From assembly GCF_900231165.1 (NCBI RefSeq), contig NZ_LT960614.1, forward strand, positions 62,001 through 126,000: 64,000 bases of DNA, read 5' to 3'. Source of the stretch: Hartmannibacter diazotrophicus (GTDB taxonomy: Bacteria > Pseudomonadota > Alphaproteobacteria > Rhizobiales > Pleomorphomonadaceae). The position numbers were made by a program, and so were the translations under genes. Shown here in pieces: positions 50,501 to 58,028 of this stretch; within the stretch, counting starts at the first letter, position 1; every line of letters begins with the position of its first letter. The notes below the pieces were generated by a model. It made no database searches, was not told where the DNA came from, and was given only the letters and a program-made list of their open reading frames with translations.

Positions 50501-50610
50501 TACTGCCGGATCGACATGTTCGTGATGCCCTGCGCGCCGAGCAGCAGGATCATCAGGCTCACGACGATCGTCAGGACGGGTCGCCGGATGAAGAGTTCGG
50601 AGAAGTTCAC
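47533..50610 (-). CDS. RND efflux transporter permease (HAE1/AcrB-like)
   Basis: 1025 residues. N-terminal FIRRPVLTIVVSLMILLLG, large periplasmic loops after helices 1 and 7, and the proton-relay segment GLVVDDAIVVVENIHRHIE (two Asp). It expels drugs or solvents from the inner membrane/periplasm with the adaptor next to it (4-base overlap) and an outer-membrane channel, which is not in this window. No frameshift seen. Confidence 0.96.
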   Translation of the reverse strand: MNFSELFIRRPVLTIVVSLMILLLGAQGITNMSIRQYPKVEETVISVTTTYAGASADLMQGFITTPIAKSVASAEGVDYITSSSRLSTSVVQVHMRLNTDPDSALTEVIAKVQQVKGELPDDADDPIIQKGTGQQFALMYLTVQSTVMTAQEMTEYITRVVQPRFATVPGVADAQVLGGQNFAMRVWIDPIRLASRGVTASEVYTAISNSNFLSAPGKTKNELVAYAIETKSTLQTPEAFGALPIRSNGDEVVRLRDVASIELAAESDEVKVRFNGKEGVFIGIFASPSANPLDTAAAVVKEVPNIQEIMPRGTSIQVVYDSTKFITASIEEVFRTIGEAVVIVIVVILLFLGSFRSVLIPIATIPLSLIGVCFMLYALGYSLNTLTLLAMVLAIGLVVDDAIVVVENIHRHIEEGKKPIPAAIEGMREIFGPVVAMTITLAAVYAPIAFTQGLTGSLFREFAVALAGSVIISGFVAVTLSPMMGSRLLTAGGGRFQHFVDHRFERLADWYGRRLTGSLEYRPVTLLVVVALLATTVFLFLNTTTELAPEEDQGFMFGVVTGPQYATSDYTSMYVDQIQGPLVNDIPEIDARFAITGADAGNQGFAGFGLKPWGERERSQAEVMQEIQGRLGQNAGLQAFVFAPPTLPGSGGGLPIQYVVQSTNPADRVYEIAEQIKNQAQASGKFIIVQDSLSFEAPQVRVLIDRDRAAALGVSVREIGTTLNLLVGGASISKFDRDSRSYDIITQVPRKDRQNPENLGQFFVRSESGSMVPLSSVVKIETVASAPAIEQFNQLNSATISALPLPTVSTGDGLAELERIGQEVMPEGYYVEYSGQSRIEKEAGNALLVAFGLAVIVIYLVLAAQFESFRDPLIIMMSVPLSIFGAIVFLNVGLGTLNIYTQVGLITLVGLITKHGILMVEFANQQRELHHLSKHDAIIEAAKVRLRPILMTTAAMVVGMVPLIMAEGAGAAARYSIGLVIATGMSIGTLFTLFVVPMFYSLLGHADRHHEEEDDTVPVLAAPAE

Positions 50611-51743
50611 GAGTTGCCCTCACCGAGCTTGATCTTCGACGGATCGATGGTGTTGTCGACAACCACGAGGCTGCCGTTGGAGAGCCGGTTCTGTCCGGCC
50701 GTGACGACCTTGTCGCCAGGCTTCACGCCTTCGAGGATCTCGATGTCGCCGCCTGAGCGCCGGCCGGTCCGCACGAAGACCTGATCGACGGCGAGCTGCG
50801 GCTTGGCGTCCGCGTCGGCTTGGCCTTCCGGCTTCTTCTCGGTCAGCACATAGACATAGGAGCCATAGAGGCTGATGGTCACGGCGGTCTGCGGCAGGGC
50901 GATCACATTGTCCTCCACCGGCAGGACGACCTGCGCGAAGATGAACTGGCCCGGACGCAACTGGCCGTCGGAATTGCGCACCCGCGCCTCGGCGGTCACC
51001 AGCCGCGAGGCCGGGTCGATCTTCGGATCGATGCCGGTGATCTCGCCCTCATAGGGGTACTCGCCCTCCGCGAGGCCGAAGCGCACCTTCTGGCCGATGG
51101 AAAGCTCCTGCAGGCGCTGTTCCGACACGGTGAAGTCGACCTTCATCGTGTCGAGATCCTGCAGCGTGGCAATGCCGGTGCCCGCCGCCAGATACTGGCC
51201 GAGGTCGATCTTGGCGATGCCGATGGTGCCGTTGAACGGCGCCTTGATGCTCTTCTGGTCGAGCACGGCCTGGAGGCTCTGGAGCTGCGAGCGGGACGCA
51301 TCCAGCGCGGCCTGGGCTGTTTCCAGCGTCGCCGTCGAGCTCACGCCGCGGTTCGTTAGCGCCTCGGCGCGCTCGAGCGCCTGCTGGTCGCGCGTCACGG
51401 CGGATTCGGCGGCGATCAGGTTGGCCGTCTCGACCGCATTGTCGAGTTGCACCAGAAGCTGCCCCTTCTCGACCTTGTCGTTGGCGTCGAAGAGAATCTC
51501 CTTCACGACGCCGCCGACTTCGGAGGCGACGTCGACGCCGTTGTTGGCATAGACCGTTCCGATGGCCTCGATGCCGGGCATCCAGGACGTGGCGGCGACG
51601 TCGACCGTGGACACCGTCACCGGCGGCTGCTTCATGTTGGCGAAAAAGTTGCCGATGGCTTGCGCCCGGAACATGTTGAAGCCGACGAGGCCTCCACAGA
51701 CGATCGCGATCAGGACGATGGCGATGATGAATCTCTTGACCAT
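50607..51743 (-). CDS. RND periplasmic adaptor (membrane fusion protein)
   Basis: 378 residues. An N-terminal helix (FIIAIVLIAIVCGGLVGF), lipoyl-like halves (VNNGVDVASEVGGVVKEILF-type and KAPFNGTIGIAKIDLGQYL), a coiled-coil hairpin between them (about 105-155), and beta-barrel domains. Links RND pump and outer-membrane channel. Promoter and operator lie at 51974-52003; the first gene of the operon. Confidence 0.95.
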   Translation of the reverse strand: MVKRFIIAIVLIAIVCGGLVGFNMFRAQAIGNFFANMKQPPVTVSTVDVAATSWMPGIEAIGTVYANNGVDVASEVGGVVKEILFDANDKVEKGQLLVQLDNAVETANLIAAESAVTRDQQALERAEALTNRGVSSTATLETAQAALDASRSQLQSLQAVLDQKSIKAPFNGTIGIAKIDLGQYLAAGTGIATLQDLDTMKVDFTVSEQRLQELSIGQKVRFGLAEGEYPYEGEITGIDPKIDPASRLVTAEARVRNSDGQLRPGQFIFAQVVLPVEDNVIALPQTAVTISLYGSYVYVLTEKKPEGQADADAKPQLAVDQVFVRTGRRSGGDIEILEGVKPGDKVVTAGQNRLSNGSLVVVDNTIDPSKIKLGEGNS

Positions 51744-52136
51744 GACTGGAGAACCTCGTCGGGCAAAATCAGGAACAATGCCAATCGAAAGCGGGGAGAT
51801 TGGCGCAACGGGTCTAAGAACTGATGAATTGATGAAACAGCATCACGGACGGACTGCCGGTCGGCGCGTTTTGGTCGCGCCTGATCCGGACGTCCGGGAA
51901 CCCGATGACGGGACCGGCCGCAATGCTGCGATGCCGAGGCTACCATGTTAGGTCGCACTTGACACGAAGGGGCATTACTGTACCGTCCGGACGGTTCTGT
52001 CAACCGGCAGCTGTCTTCGCCGGTTGGCCTTCCTGATGCTGTTGCTGCGATGCAACAACATGTAGGTGAGGAAGATTGATCCTAGGCTCCCGATACGGCC
52101 GAAGAATGCCGGGGGGAGCGGCAGGGGGATTTGGCG
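51744..52136. other. Divergent intergenic region, RND operon / TetR
   Basis: 393 bases. It contains the RND promoter with an operator palindrome (51974-52003) and a second inverted repeat TGTTGC-N6-GCAACA (52040-52057) nearer to tetR. The TetR ribosome-binding site (AGGGGG) is near 52123. The RND leader is about 220 nt. No gene seen. Confidence 0.7.
51974..52003 (-). promoter_or_regulatory. RND operon promoter with embedded TetR operator
   Basis: Minus strand: -35 TTGACA (52003-51998), 18-base spacer, -10 AGTAAT (51979-51974). Inside the spacer is the perfect 14-bp palindrome ACCGTCCGGACGGT (51982-51995). A repressor bound there would block RNA polymerase. The adjacent divergent TetR gene is the natural candidate. 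Confidence 0.75.
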
Positions 52137-52763
52137 ATGGCCAAGGTGAATGGCATGCCCGGCACGGATGTCGCCGTGCGCGCGAAAGGTCGGCCGAGTT
52201 CGCGCGAGCGGATCGTTTCGGCGGCGGGTGATCTGGTGCGCTCCCAGGGAGCGGCACGCCTGTCGCTGGAAGCCGTGGCGGAAAAGGCGGAGATTTCCAA
52301 GGGCGGGCTGCTCTACAACTTTCCCACCAAGGGTGCGTTGGTCGGGGCGCTGATCGCGGATTACGTCGAACAACTGCAAAAAGCCCGCGCCTGCCATCTG
52401 GAGGCGTTGCAATCGTCAGGCGAGCGCAACAGCGTCGTGCGCAGTCACATCATGGCAAACGCGACCATCTGCGAGCGCGCAGGCCCGCCGCCGGCGGGCA
52501 TTCTCGCCGCCATCGCCGAAGACAACACATTGCTGGAACCGATCAGGGCCTACGCCAGCACGCTGGTCGAACGCATCGAGGCGGACGACGACGCCGATCT
52601 CTCGCTCATCGCCTATCTTGTTGGCGAAGGGCTTTGCGCACTGGAGCTGTTCCAGACCAATACCCTGACCGAAGACCAGCGCAAGCGGGCGCTGACATTG
52701 CTCGACCGCCTGCTCGCGGGCGGCGGCGGACCGGCGCAAGCCGCCGCAAGCCCCGGGGAATGA
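52137..52763 (+). CDS. TetR-family repressor of the RND pump
   Basis: 208 residues. HTH at about 20-65 (RERIVSAAGDLVRSQGAARL, SLEAVAEKAEISKGGLLYNF). The C-terminal domain is of the TetR_C type often seen with RND pumps. Divergent from the adaptor gene; the operator at 51982 sits between them. The ATG at 52137 has AGGGGG upstream; a TTG 6 bases earlier is an alternative. Confidence 0.92.
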   Translation: MAKVNGMPGTDVAVRAKGRPSSRERIVSAAGDLVRSQGAARLSLEAVAEKAEISKGGLLYNFPTKGALVGALIADYVEQLQKARACHLEALQSSGERNSVVRSHIMANATICERAGPPPAGILAAIAEDNTLLEPIRAYASTLVERIEADDDADLSLIAYLVGEGLCALELFQTNTLTEDQRKRALTLLDRLLAGGGGPAQAAASPGE

Positions 52764-52901
52764 AGCGGATTCCCGTACAGTCGTATCCGGACAGCCTGAC
52801 GGTCGTTTTCGTGCAATGTCGAAGGCGGCGCTTGTGACGTCCTGCCGCGATCGGGCATCATGGACCGGGGCAGGCTCGCCGGGCGAAGGATTGTCGTCAA
52901 C

Positions 52902-54275
52902 GTGATCAGCATTTTCGAGTTGTTCAAGATCGGCATCGGTCCGTCCTCCTCCCATACGGTGGGGCCGATGAAGGCCGCGCACGCGTTCGTCGGCAATCTT
53001 CGCGACGCGGGGCTGATGGACCGTCTCGCCGAGGTCCAGGTGATTCTGTTCGGCTCGCTCGCCTGGACGGGCAAGGGCCACGCGACGGACAAGGCGGTGA
53101 TTCTCGGGCTCGCCGGAGAACTTCCCGAGACGGTCGATCCGGACCGGGCCGATGCCATCGTCGCCGAGATCGACGAGCGCGGCCGGCTGCGCCTCGGCGG
53201 CGGGCCGGGAATCGCCTTCCTGCGCGACAAGCACCTGATCTTCGACGGCGAGACCCTGTGCGAAAAGCATCCGAACACGCTTGCCTTCAAGGCTTTCGAT
53301 GCCGACGGTGAGGTGCTGCGGGAAGAGCGCTGGTGTTCCGTCGGCGGTGGGTTCGTGGTGCCGGAGGATGAAGTCGGCGCGCCGCCGATCGCCACCAATG
53401 TGGCCGTTCCTTATGACTTCCGATCCGGGCGGCAACTCCTCGACCTCGGCCGGCAATCGGGCAAGTCGATCGCCGAGATGGTCATGGCCAACGAACTGGT
53501 CCTGCGTCCGCGCGAGGAGGTCGACATGCACCTTTCCCGGATCGTCGACACGATGATGCTTTGCGTCGACCGTGGGCTGTCCACCGAGGGCGAACTGCCC
53601 GGCGGCCTTTCGGTGCGGCGGAGGGCACGGCGGATCTTCGACAAGGTCGAGGCCGGACGCGGCGTCAACGTGCGCCGGGCCAACGAGCCGATGGACTATG
53701 TCTCGATCTTCGCCATCGCCGTCAACGAGGAGAACGCCGCGGGCGGGCGCGTCGTCACCGCGCCGACCAACGGGGCGGCCGGCGTCGTGCCGGCGGTGCT
53801 GCGCTATTATCGCGATTTCTGCGAGGGCGCCAACGAGGCGGGGATGCACACCTTCCTGCTGACGGCGACGGCGATCGGCGGGCTGTTCAAGATGAACGCC
53901 TCGATTTCGGGGGCCGAGGTCGGCTGCCAGGGCGAGGTGGGCGTTGCTTGCTCGATGGCGGCGGCCGGGCTCGCGGCAGCGCTTGGCGGCACCAACGCCC
54001 AGATCGAGAATGCCGCCGAGATCGGTATGGAGCATCATCTCGGCATGACTTGCGATCCGGTCGGAGGGCTCGTGCAGATCCCGTGCATCGAGCGCAATGC
54101 CTTCGGTGCGGTGAAGGCGATCAACGCCGCTTCGCTCGCCCTTCACGGCGACGGCGAACACCATGTTTCCCTCGACAAGGTCATCGCCACCATGCGCCAG
54201 ACCGGCCTCGACATGCAGTCGAAATACAAGGAAACGTCGCTCGGCGGGCTGGCCGTGAACCTGGTGGAGTGCTGA
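52902..54275 (+). CDS. sdaA: L-serine ammonia-lyase (iron-sulfur type)
   Basis: 457 residues from GTG. Deaminates L-serine to pyruvate. The 4Fe-4S ligands are in [15 protein letters not shown] and [17 protein letters not shown]. The N-terminal SDH beta domain starts [22 protein letters not shown]. The GTG at 52902 matches the family start; an in-frame ATG at 52860 would add 14 residues, without better support. Completes the path glycine, serine, pyruvate downstream of betaine demethylation, though that link is inference. Confidence 0.94.
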   Translation: MISIFELFKIGIGPSSSHTVGPMKAAHAFVGNLRDAGLMDRLAEVQVILFGSLAWTGKGHATDKAVILGLAGELPETVDPDRADAIVAEIDERGRLRLGGGPGIAFLRDKHLIFDGETLCEKHPNTLAFKAFDADGEVLREERWCSVGGGFVVPEDEVGAPPIATNVAVPYDFRSGRQLLDLGRQSGKSIAEMVMANELVLRPREEVDMHLSRIVDTMMLCVDRGLSTEGELPGGLSVRRRARRIFDKVEAGRGVNVRRANEPMDYVSIFAIAVNEENAAGGRVVTAPTNGAAGVVPAVLRYYRDFCEGANEAGMHTFLLTATAIGGLFKMNASISGAEVGCQGEVGVACSMAAAGLAAALGGTNAQIENAAEIGMEHHLGMTCDPVGGLVQIPCIERNAFGAVKAINAASLALHGDGEHHVSLDKVIATMRQTGLDMQSKYKETSLGGLAVNLVEC

Positions 54276-54384
54276 TCCGGGCCCTGGCCGGACGCCAAGG
54301 ATTTTTTCCGTCCGGCCGGCGGTGCCATATGGCTCTGCCCATCGCTCTGAAGTAGTATTGCTCCGTGAACCGGGGAGTGCGGCG

Positions 54385-54876
54385 ATGTTCTTCAGCAGTC
54401 AGACCTTCGTGCTCGTTCATGTCGTCATCAGTCTCGTTGCGGTCGTCGCCGGCTTTGTCATGCTGGCGGGTTTCCTGCGCAACGAACGCAGGGAATTCTG
54501 GTCGCAGCTCTTCCTGGTGATGACAATCGCCACAAGCGTGACCGGATTCCTGTTTCCGATCAGCGTCTTCACCCCGGCGCTCGCCTTCGGCGTCCTGTCG
54601 ATGGTGGTGCTGGCCATCTGCGTCTATGCGCGGTATGGGCTGGGGCTCGCCGGACGCGGGAGGACGATCTATCTGGTCACCGCGCTCTTCGCCCTTTACC
54701 TCAACGTCTTCGTCCTGATCGCCCAGGCCTTCCAGAAGGTGTCCGCGCTCAATGCGCTGGCTCCGACGGGGTCGGAGCCGCCCTTTGCCATCGCGCAGGG
54801 GCTCCTGCTGGTGGCATTCCTCGTCTTTGGATTTCTGTCCCTGCGGCGCTTCAAGGGGATTGCCGCTGCGGCGTGA
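54385..54876 (+). CDS. Four-helix integral membrane protein, unknown function
   Basis: 163 residues, about four hydrophobic helices (FVLVHVVISLVAVVAGFVML, VMTIATSVTGFLFPISVF, YLVTALFALYLNVFVLIAQAF, GLLLVAFLVFGFLSL). The polar residues are few: His in helix 1, GFLRNERREFW loop, and FQKVSAL. I do not recognise the family. The ATG at 54385 follows GGGGAG. It is convergent with the Rrf2 gene at 54913. Confidence 0.8.
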   Translation: MFFSSQTFVLVHVVISLVAVVAGFVMLAGFLRNERREFWSQLFLVMTIATSVTGFLFPISVFTPALAFGVLSMVVLAICVYARYGLGLAGRGRTIYLVTALFALYLNVFVLIAQAFQKVSALNALAPTGSEPPFAIAQGLLLVAFLVFGFLSLRRFKGIAAAA

Positions 54877-54912
54877 GCCGATCGGGCCGGCGTTCCCTTC
54901 AAGACGCTCCGC

Positions 54913-55386
54913 TCAGAGCGACGGGGCCACCTCGTCGAGCGGCGCGGCTGTTTCCAGGAACATGGCGCCGGTATCGCAGCGCATCAGGTCCGCGAGCGTC
55001 ATGCCTTCCATGGCCAACAGGGTTGCCGCATAGACGTCACCGAACACCTTGCGGATGGCGCAATTTTCCTCGCTCTTGCAGTCGGGGCAAGGCCGATAGG
55101 CGGTCTTGGACAGGCAGGGCAGTGGAGCGATCGGACCGTCGATCATGCGCAGCACGTGGCCGAGCGAGACAGTCGCCGGATCCTTGATCAGGATATAGCC
55201 GCCGTGACGGCCGCGCCGGCTGGCGATCAGGCCGTTGTTCTTGAGTGTCAGAAGGATATGTTCGAGGAACTTCCTCGGCACGCCCGTCTGGGCGGCGATG
55301 TCCTCGATCTGCATCGGCTCTTCGCCGCTGGGTTTGGACAGGAAAAGCAGGGCCTTGAACGCATATTTTGCCTTCTGGGTGATCAC
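54913..55386 (-). CDS. Rrf2-family regulator with cysteine cluster
   Basis: 157 residues. N-terminal winged helix (MITQKAKYAFKALLFLSK, TGVPRKFLEHILLTLKNNGLI, RRGRHGGYIL). Cysteines C91, C100, C103 and C109 (LPCLSKTAYRPCPDC, SEENCAIR) could bind an Fe-S cluster. Different from RirA at 57022, which has three Cys. Target unknown; it lies next to bfr on the same strand, 213 bases downstream. Confidence 0.9.
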   Translation of the reverse strand: MITQKAKYAFKALLFLSKPSGEEPMQIEDIAAQTGVPRKFLEHILLTLKNNGLIASRRGRHGGYILIKDPATVSLGHVLRMIDGPIAPLPCLSKTAYRPCPDCKSEENCAIRKVFGDVYAATLLAMEGMTLADLMRCDTGAMFLETAAPLDEVAPSL

Positions 55387-55534
55387 GCGGCCAAATCCTG
55401 TCCAAAAATGCCTTCGGTGCGCCGGATTCCCGCCTGAGGACGGTCCGGCCAGCTTGTCTCATGCGCTCGGTTGCCAGTTATGTGCGCTGTCCGCGTCCAA
55501 AGGCAATGCCGGGATTGATCCGGATGCAACAAAA

Positions 55535-55564
55535 CGGGCGGCTCTTCGCAAGGAAAGCCGCCCG
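55535..55564 (-). terminator. Intrinsic terminator for bfr
   Basis: Minus strand: stem CGGGCGGCT / AGCCGCCCG with 12-base loop, followed by TTTTGTTG, 36 bases after the bfr stop. Confidence 0.8.
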
Positions 55565-55599
55565 CGCGTTCCGGATTTGGAACCTGCTCACCCCGAAAC

Positions 55600-56085
55600 T
55601 TATTCGGCTTCGTCCGCGGAGGCCGCGTTCAGAAGGCCGTAGCGCTCGACGCCGATCTTCTCCAGAAGGCTGATCTGCGTTTCCAGGAAGTCGATGTGGC
55701 CTTCCTCGTCTTCCAGGAGATCCTCGAAGAGTTCCATGGACACATAGTCGCCTTCCTCACGGCAGATCTCGCGCGACTTCTTGTAGGACGTGCGCGCGTC
55801 GTACTCGCCGGCAAGGTCGCACTCCAGCACTTCCTTGATGTCCTGACCGATGCGAAGCGGCGCCAGGGTCTGAAGGTTCGGATGGCCTTCGAGGAAGATG
55901 ATGCGGGCGATCAGCTTGTCCGCGTGGTTCATCTCCTCGATCGATTCGGCCCGCTCCTTCTTGGCCAGCTTCGTGTAGCCCCAGTCCTCCAGCATGCGGT
56001 AGTGCACCCAGTACTGATTGACCGCGCCAAGCTCCAGAAACAGGGCCTCGTTGAGGCGCTCGATCACTTTTTCAGAACCCTTCAT
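55600..56085 (-). CDS. bfr: Bacterioferritin
   Basis: 161 residues; 24-mer iron-storage protein. Ferroxidase ligands E18, E51, H54, E94, E127 and H130 ([40 protein letters not shown]). The haem Met is M52 (IEEMNHAD). Upstream are the candidate Irr box (56155) and the separate bfd gene. A terminator follows at 55535. Confidence 0.96.
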   Translation of the reverse strand: MKGSEKVIERLNEALFLELGAVNQYWVHYRMLEDWGYTKLAKKERAESIEEMNHADKLIARIIFLEGHPNLQTLAPLRIGQDIKEVLECDLAGEYDARTSYKKSREICREEGDYVSMELFEDLLEDEEGHIDFLETQISLLEKIGVERYGLLNAASADEAE

Positions 56086-56154
56086 GGCAGTCTCCGCTGT
56101 CGATATGTGGATGGGGTGGGCAACCTTAGCGCAAGCGGCATCAGGCGGGAAATT

Positions 56155-56171
56155 TTTTGAATTATTCTAAT
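56155..56171 (-). promoter_or_regulatory. Candidate iron-control element (Irr box) upstream of bfr
   Basis: Minus strand ATTAGAATAATTCAAAA, 15 of 17 positions matching the ICE consensus TTTAGAA-N3-TTCTAAA (counting the three free positions). It ends 70 bases before the bfr start. The core TTAGAA...TTC is intact. Irr controls bfr-type genes in rhizobia. No Irr gene is in this window. Confidence 0.6.
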
Positions 56172-56372
56172 ATGCGCAAGAAGGCCGCTTTCCCATACCG
56201 TATTCCGCCGCCTCGCCGTCATTGTCAGGGATGACCTGTCCGGGTCATCCGAAGAAGCAGGGGCGAGCCTAACGCAATCGCAGCCGCCGTGGAATTGGTC
56301 CAGATCAAACGTCCGTGGGTAATCGGGGAATTCGTGCAGAAAAATGCAGGCGGTTAGCCCGCTTCAAATGAG

Positions 56373-56396
56373 AAAGCCCGGACGAGGCCGGGCTTT
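56373..56396 (-). terminator. Terminator for bfd
   Basis: Stem AAAGCCCGG / CCGGGCTTT with 6-base loop. On the minus strand it is followed by CTCATTTG, 60 bases after the bfd stop. Confidence 0.75.
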
Positions 56397-56455
56397 GAAC
56401 AGGTCGGGATCGGTGAGGAAACTGCGCCGGCAGCCACGGCCAGGCGGCCGCCAGG

Positions 56456-56752
56456 TCAGCCGTATCGGCGACCGGGTATGCGCTCGCCAGCGGCGGGAAT
56501 GGCGGGCACGCCGTTCGGCTGGCCCTGTTCGCGGCGGTGACGTGCAAGATCGTCGCGCTCGTGGCAATGATCGACATAGTCCGCGATGACGGCGATCGCG
56601 TTGCGGAAGCAGCCGCAACAGCGACCGCGCTTGCCCATGGTCATGTAGACGAGACCGGGCGTCAGGACCCGAAGAGGATCCTCGGCGAGCAACTCGTCGA
56701 CCGTGCGCCTGATGTCGAGATCGGAGATGACGTTGCAATGACAGACGATCAC
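56456..56752 (-). CDS. bfd: Bacterioferritin-associated (2Fe-2S) ferredoxin
   Basis: 98 residues from a GTG start. The 2Fe-2S motif: VCHCNVIS and GRCCGCFRNAI (CxC and CCxC). It releases iron from Bfr by reducing the core. The GTG at 56752 is chosen because GGGAGG lies 6 bases upstream and VIVCHCN is the usual N-terminus. The C-terminal tail of about 30 residues is longer than in E. coli Bfd (64 residues). Confidence 0.93.
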   Translation of the reverse strand: MIVCHCNVISDLDIRRTVDELLAEDPLRVLTPGLVYMTMGKRGRCCGCFRNAIAVIADYVDHCHERDDLARHRREQGQPNGVPAIPAAGERIPGRRYG

Positions 56753-57021
56753 GCCTTGCCTCCCGCATGGTCGAGCGGGACCTTGCAAAGGCACGCATAC
56801 GCTATGCCGGCAGCTCGCGGCTGCCGCTGAAGTCTGGTCATCGTCGCAACTCCCAAGCATCCGGAGGTCAAGGGTCCGGGGAAAGGATTGCTGAATGCTA
56901 GTCACAAGTATTGGGTCGGGTCAAGCCTCGTCCCTTGCCTTACGTATCACGACGGAGTGACGCCGCCGCCGATACCGGGTGAGACGCGGTGTCGACCGCG
57001 TCCATCATGGCGTGCCTGGCC

Positions 57022-57477
57022 TCAGTTGACGGCTACGGCCGCCATCGGAAGATCGAGCAGGAAGCGGATGTCCGGCCGGTTTTCCGAAAGGTCGGCGATG
57101 GTCTTGGTGTCGAGCACGGCCAGGAAGGCGTTGAGCGCCTGATGCAGAAGCTGATTGTAGTCGCAGGCCGAGATCAGCGGGCAGTCCTGCTTGGCCTCGT
57201 CGAAACAGTCCGTGAGGATGAAATTTTCTTCCGTCACGCGCACGACCTGCCCGACGGTGATCTCCGACGCCGCCCGGGCCAGCAGCACGCCGCCCTTGCG
57301 ACCGCGCAGCGTTTCCACGAAGCCGCCGTCGACCAGCACCTTCAGGATTTTGAACAGATGCAGTTCGGAGATGCCGAACGCGGCCGCAACATCGCCGACC
57401 TTTGCCGGACGCCCTTCCGAGGCGGCACAGTAGATCAACAGGCGAATGGCGTAATTGGTTTGCTGTGTCAGGCGCAT
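57022..57477 (-). CDS. rirA: Iron-responsive Rrf2 regulator RirA
   Basis: 151 residues. Rrf2 helix-turn-helix (MRLTQQTNYAIRLLIYCA, ISELHLFKILKVL, LRGRKGGVLL). Fe-S cysteines C91, C99 and C105 (TDCFDEAKQDCPLISACD), the spacing of rhizobial RirA. With bfr and bfd nearby it makes an iron-homeostasis group. RirA represses iron uptake under iron sufficiency. The ATG at 57477 has no ribosome-binding site and may be leaderless (see the promoter at 57483). Confidence 0.93.
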   Translation of the reverse strand: MRLTQQTNYAIRLLIYCAASEGRPAKVGDVAAAFGISELHLFKILKVLVDGGFVETLRGRKGGVLLARAASEITVGQVVRVTEENFILTDCFDEAKQDCPLISACDYNQLLHQALNAFLAVLDTKTIADLSENRPDIRFLLDLPMAAVAVN

Positions 57478-57482
57478 AGCTA

Positions 57483-57513
57483 TTTATATGGGGAACTGGT
57501 CCATGCTCGTCAA
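57483..57513 (-). promoter_or_regulatory. rirA promoter, predicted leaderless transcript
   Basis: Minus strand: TTGACG (57513-57508) and CATATAAA. Either -10 CATATA (17-base spacer, 57490-57485) or TATAAA (19-base spacer, 57488-57483). The predicted start of transcription falls at or next to the A of the ATG at 57477, leaving no room for a ribosome-binding site. Confidence 0.55.
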
Positions 57514-57683
57514 TTAGGAAGAATTCCAAACTGGTGTCCGAGACACCACTTTTCCGCAGCATTGACAGGAAACTGACAGAAAACTCTTGAAAAAAGAATT
57601 CGGACCCGAAACAAATTCGAGTTTATATGGCTGTCGACAGGGCGGCGGCCCGTCCTCCGTTGTGCGTTGAAGGGTCAGTCTCG

Positions 57684-58028
57684 ATGGAAATGCGTCCGAG
57701 CCAGGCGTTGAAACTGTGGCATGACGTCATGCTGGATCAGGTCCGCGACGACGAGATCGACCTGACGGTGCGGCAGACGACGATCCTGCTGACCATCTAT
57801 CTCGAGCCGCCGCCGCACACGGTGCGCGGCCTTGCCGCCAAGCTGAATGTGACCAAGCCGGCCATCACGCGCGCCCTCGACACGATGGGACGCGCCGGCT
57901 TCGTCTCGCGCAAGCGCGACGAGGCGGACCGCCGCAACGTCATCGTCCAGCGCACCGTCGCAGGCGCCCTCTTCGTCCAGCGCCTCGGTGACCTGATCGT
58001 CGGCAAGGCGCAGGAGTTGCCGCGATGA
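57684..58028 (+). CDS. MarR-family regulator
   Basis: 114 residues, a single winged helix (TVRGLAAKLNVTKPAITRAL, GFVSRKRDEADRRNVIVQRT). Shorter than typical MarR (about 140). Start at 57684 (MEMRPSQALK); ATG at 57690 is possible. Overlaps the NlpC gene by 4 bases (ATGA), so they are coupled. MarR next to NlpC/P60 is a recurring pair in rhizobia. Confidence 0.88.
   Translation: MEMRPSQALKLWHDVMLDQVRDDEIDLTVRQTTILLTIYLEPPPHTVRGLAAKLNVTKPAITRALDTMGRAGFVSRKRDEADRRNVIVQRTVAGALFVQRLGDLIVGKAQELPR

Larger units (their letters stand above)
56086..56455. other. Intergenic region bfr / bfd
   Basis: 370 bases on the minus strand between bfd and bfr. It holds the bfd terminator (56373-56396), an 8-bp inverted repeat GGATGACC-N6-GGTCATCC (56229-56250) and, 70 bases before bfr, the candidate Irr box (56155-56171). 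So bfr has its own promoter. Confidence 0.7.

Noticed and set aside
47581-50784. A 1067-codon open frame on the plus strand over the RND genes
   Set aside because: It is antisense to a clear RND permease; codon bias of high-GC DNA creates long antisense frames. Composition (Arg/His/Asp-rich, repetitive) has no family resemblance.
56888-56960. A second iron box upstream of bfd
   Set aside because: AATGCT-N7-AGTATT is weakly palindromic but matches neither the ICE pattern nor the TGA-N9-TCA pattern of RirA-controlled promoters well enough.
57590-57603. TCTTGAAAAAAGA as Irr or RirA site before marR
   Set aside because: Symmetry is only four bases each side and A-rich; too weak against chance.
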